From an uncultured Clostridia bacterium (GTDB lineage: Bacteria; Bacillota; Clostridia; Christensenellales; Borkfalkiaceae), in the NCBI GenBank assembly GCA_937920115.1, contig CALGVF010000195.1, positions 1 through 7,619 of the forward strand: 7,619 bases of DNA, given 5' to 3'. The position numbers and the translations under genes are program-made. This document shows positions 7,071 to 7,619 of this stretch, piece after piece. The notes below the pieces were generated by a model. It did no database searches and was not told where the DNA came from. It worked only from the letters and a program-made list of their open reading frames with translations. Position 1 is the first letter of the stretch, and each line of letters opens with the position of its first letter.

Positions 7071-7154
7071 GAAAACTCTACTCATTACAGATTTTACGAT
7101 TTTAAAAATATCCCCCTGCTTATGAGATAAGTTGCAACTAAAACATTACACACG

Positions 7155-7186
7155 AAAAAAGCGAACGTTTAATACGTTCGCTTTTT
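7155..7186 (-). terminator. Terminator of the interrupted 5S unit
   Basis: AAAAAGCGAACG (7156-7167) pairs with CGTTCGCTTTTT (7175-7186), extended by one T-A pair. On the minus strand the hairpin lies 10 nt past the 5S 3' end and is followed by a U-run. It is nearly identical to the hairpin at 7507-7539. Confidence 0.85.
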
Positions 7187-7196
7187 CTAATTGAAT

Positions 7197-7447
7197 GTGG
7201 CAACGACCTATCCTCCCAGCAGAAAGGCGAATAATTCGGGAAAATCTGCGATTGACAATCAAGAAGTCGTATAAGACTTCGGAAAATGCTTGAAGGAATA
7301 CCATGTGGTATTTCAAGAGCGTTTTTCGGAGTATTATGCGGCTTATGGGTTGCCAAGCGTAGGTTTTAACGGGTTATTCGCCGCCATGCCCTGCAAGTAC
7401 TTTCGGCGCGGCAAAGCTTAACTTCTGTGTTCGGAATGAGAACAGTG
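7197..7447 (-). pseudogene. 5S rRNA unit interrupted in helix IV, with abnormal 5' part
   Basis: On the minus strand the helix III/loop C core (CTGTTCTCATTCCGAAC, then ACAGAAGTTAAGC) and G-C-G-C-C-G-A are typical bacterial 5S. The 3' part (CTGCTGGGAGGATAGG, then GTCGTTGCCAC) matches the neighbouring unit with two substitutions. Between GCAGGGC and CTGC sits a 165-bp insert (7223-7387) that replaces GAC of the helix IV loop region. Upstream of helix III the expected partner of the helix II strand GCTTTGCC is not in its normal place; instead there is a 17-bp tandem repeat. The 5' end is therefore uncertain: GGCACGGCG near 7480-7490 may be a remnant. It has its own terminator. I call it a degenerate copy, but a processed or functional variant 5S with an expanded helix IV is not excluded. 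Confidence 0.7.
7223..7387. other. 165-bp structured insert with inverted ends inside 5S rRNA
   Basis: The insert was delimited by comparison with the unit at 7550-7619. It has 9-bp inverted ends, GGCGAATAA at 7226-7234 and TTATTCGCC at 7374-7382. Two internal hairpins are visible: GAAGTC/GACTTC at 7263-7280 and an imperfect longer one at 7288-7320. It holds no credible ORF and no clear target duplication. It could be a MITE-like element or an rRNA intervening sequence. Confidence 0.65.
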
Positions 7448-7492
7448 TCAAAATGAATACAGTGTCGGAGTGAGACGTACGCCGTGCCGAAA
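7401..7492. repeat. 12-bp inverted repeat bracketing the 5S core and tandem repeat
   Basis: TTTCGGCGCGGC at 7401-7412 and GCCGTGCCGAAA at 7481-7492 are inverted copies with one mismatch. The first is the 5S helix II/loop A strand, so the second could be its pairing partner or a remnant of it. Confidence 0.5.
7431..7481. repeat. Degenerate 17-bp tandem repeat derived from 5S helix III
   Basis: Three consecutive 17-bp units start at 7431, 7448 and 7465. Unit 2 matches unit 1 at 13 of 17 positions and unit 3 at 11 of 17. Unit 1 is genuine 5S helix III sequence, so the others look like slipped or duplicated copies that displaced the normal 5' part. Confidence 0.55.
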
Positions 7493-7506
7493 TAAATTCA
7501 TACACG

Positions 7507-7539
7507 AAAAAAGCGAACGCATTAAACGTTCGCTTTTTT
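7507..7539 (-). terminator. Terminator of the edge 5S unit
   Basis: A perfect 13-bp stem (AAAAAAGCGAACG at 7507-7519 with CGTTCGCTTTTTT at 7527-7539) has a 7-nt loop. On the minus strand it lies 10 nt past the 5S 3' end and ends in a U-run. Confidence 0.9.
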
Positions 7540-7549
7540 CTAATTGAAT

Positions 7550-7619
7550 GTGGCAACGACCTACCCTCCCGGCAGGTCGCCCTGCAAGTACTTTCGGCGC
7601 GGCAAAGCTTAACTTCTGT
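7550..7619 (-). rRNA. rrf: 5S ribosomal RNA (3' part; 5' end beyond the window)
   Basis: Read on the minus strand from the edge, this contains ACAGAAGTTAAGC (loop C/helix III), then G-C-G-C-C-G-A, AGTACTT (helix V/loop E region), a helix IV hairpin GCAGG-GCGA-CCTGC with a GNRA tetraloop, GGGAGGGTAGG, and the helix I strand GTCGTTGCCAC. These are the standard 3' two-thirds of bacterial 5S. About 70 nt of the expected ~115-120 are inside the window. No 23S sequence is visible, so any rRNA operon context must lie to the right. Confidence 0.88.

Noticed and set aside
6993..7150. CRISPR array, riboswitch or small gene in the AT-rich stretch between the promoter and the 5S unit
   Set aside because: There are no regular repeats, no conserved aptamer motif and no credible ORF; beyond the promoter at 7042-7070 I see nothing in it.
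7223..7387. Insertion sequence, self-splicing intron or tRNA in the 5S insert
   Set aside because: There is no transposase frame, no group I/II core or tRNA-like cloverleaf that I could find, and it is too short. Only inverted ends and two hairpins are visible.
7138..7556. Short open frames of 72 and 60 aa on the minus strand
   Set aside because: They overlap the 5S units, the insert and the terminators; the repeated N-terminal P-H-S-I-R type peptides come from repeated RNA-gene sequence.

Overview
The window looks like a chromosomal segment from an anaerobic Gram-positive-type bacterium, probably one of the uncultured gut Clostridia. The evidence is strong Shine-Dalgarno sites, a textbook sigma-A promoter, an anaerobic glycerol-3-phosphate-dehydrogenase-type operon with a DUF1667 gene, and secreted proteins carrying Gram-positive-style export and anchoring signals. 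TGA is a normal stop here (three genes end with it). The order-level assignment is an inference, not something the sequence proves.

Layout. (1) 1-2280, plus strand: three tightly packed redox genes. They are the 3' part of a GlpA-like FAD oxidoreductase with a C-terminal BFD [2Fe-2S] domain, a complete NAD(P)/FAD oxidoreductase (412 aa), and a small cysteine-rich DUF1667 protein. The operon ends at a strong hairpin terminator (2303-2338). (2) 2354-5835, plus strand: a new promoter and a two-gene operon. The first gene encodes an exported phosphatase with an FN3-like domain and a tyrosine/lipid-phosphatase P-loop. The second encodes a 757-aa cell-surface protein with four InlB-like B-repeats and an unusual Cys-containing C-terminal anchor signal instead of LPXTG. 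A bidirectional terminator (5887-5920) separates this from the convergent genes that follow. (3) 5928-7070, minus strand, more AT-rich: a perfect-consensus promoter drives a gene broken by one in-frame TGA, followed by an intact 172-aa protein of unknown function. The broken gene reads as one 163-codon frame, and the TGA falls where the Arg of an R-N-x-x-x-H (HEPN-like) motif is expected. (4) 7155-7619, minus strand: two 5S-rRNA-type units in tandem, each followed by a near-identical terminator. The unit at the window edge is normal as far as it can be read. The inner one carries a 165-bp structured insert in the tip of helix IV and a 17-bp tandem repeat next to helix III.

The redox genes probably act together in oxidising glycerol-3-phosphate or a related hydroxy substrate. 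The phosphatase and surface protein are co-translated in effect (3-nt gap, ribosome site inside the upstream gene) and both leave the cytoplasm, so they probably share a cell-envelope role. The observations most worth following up are the interrupted 5S unit and the nonsense codon at the presumed catalytic Arg.
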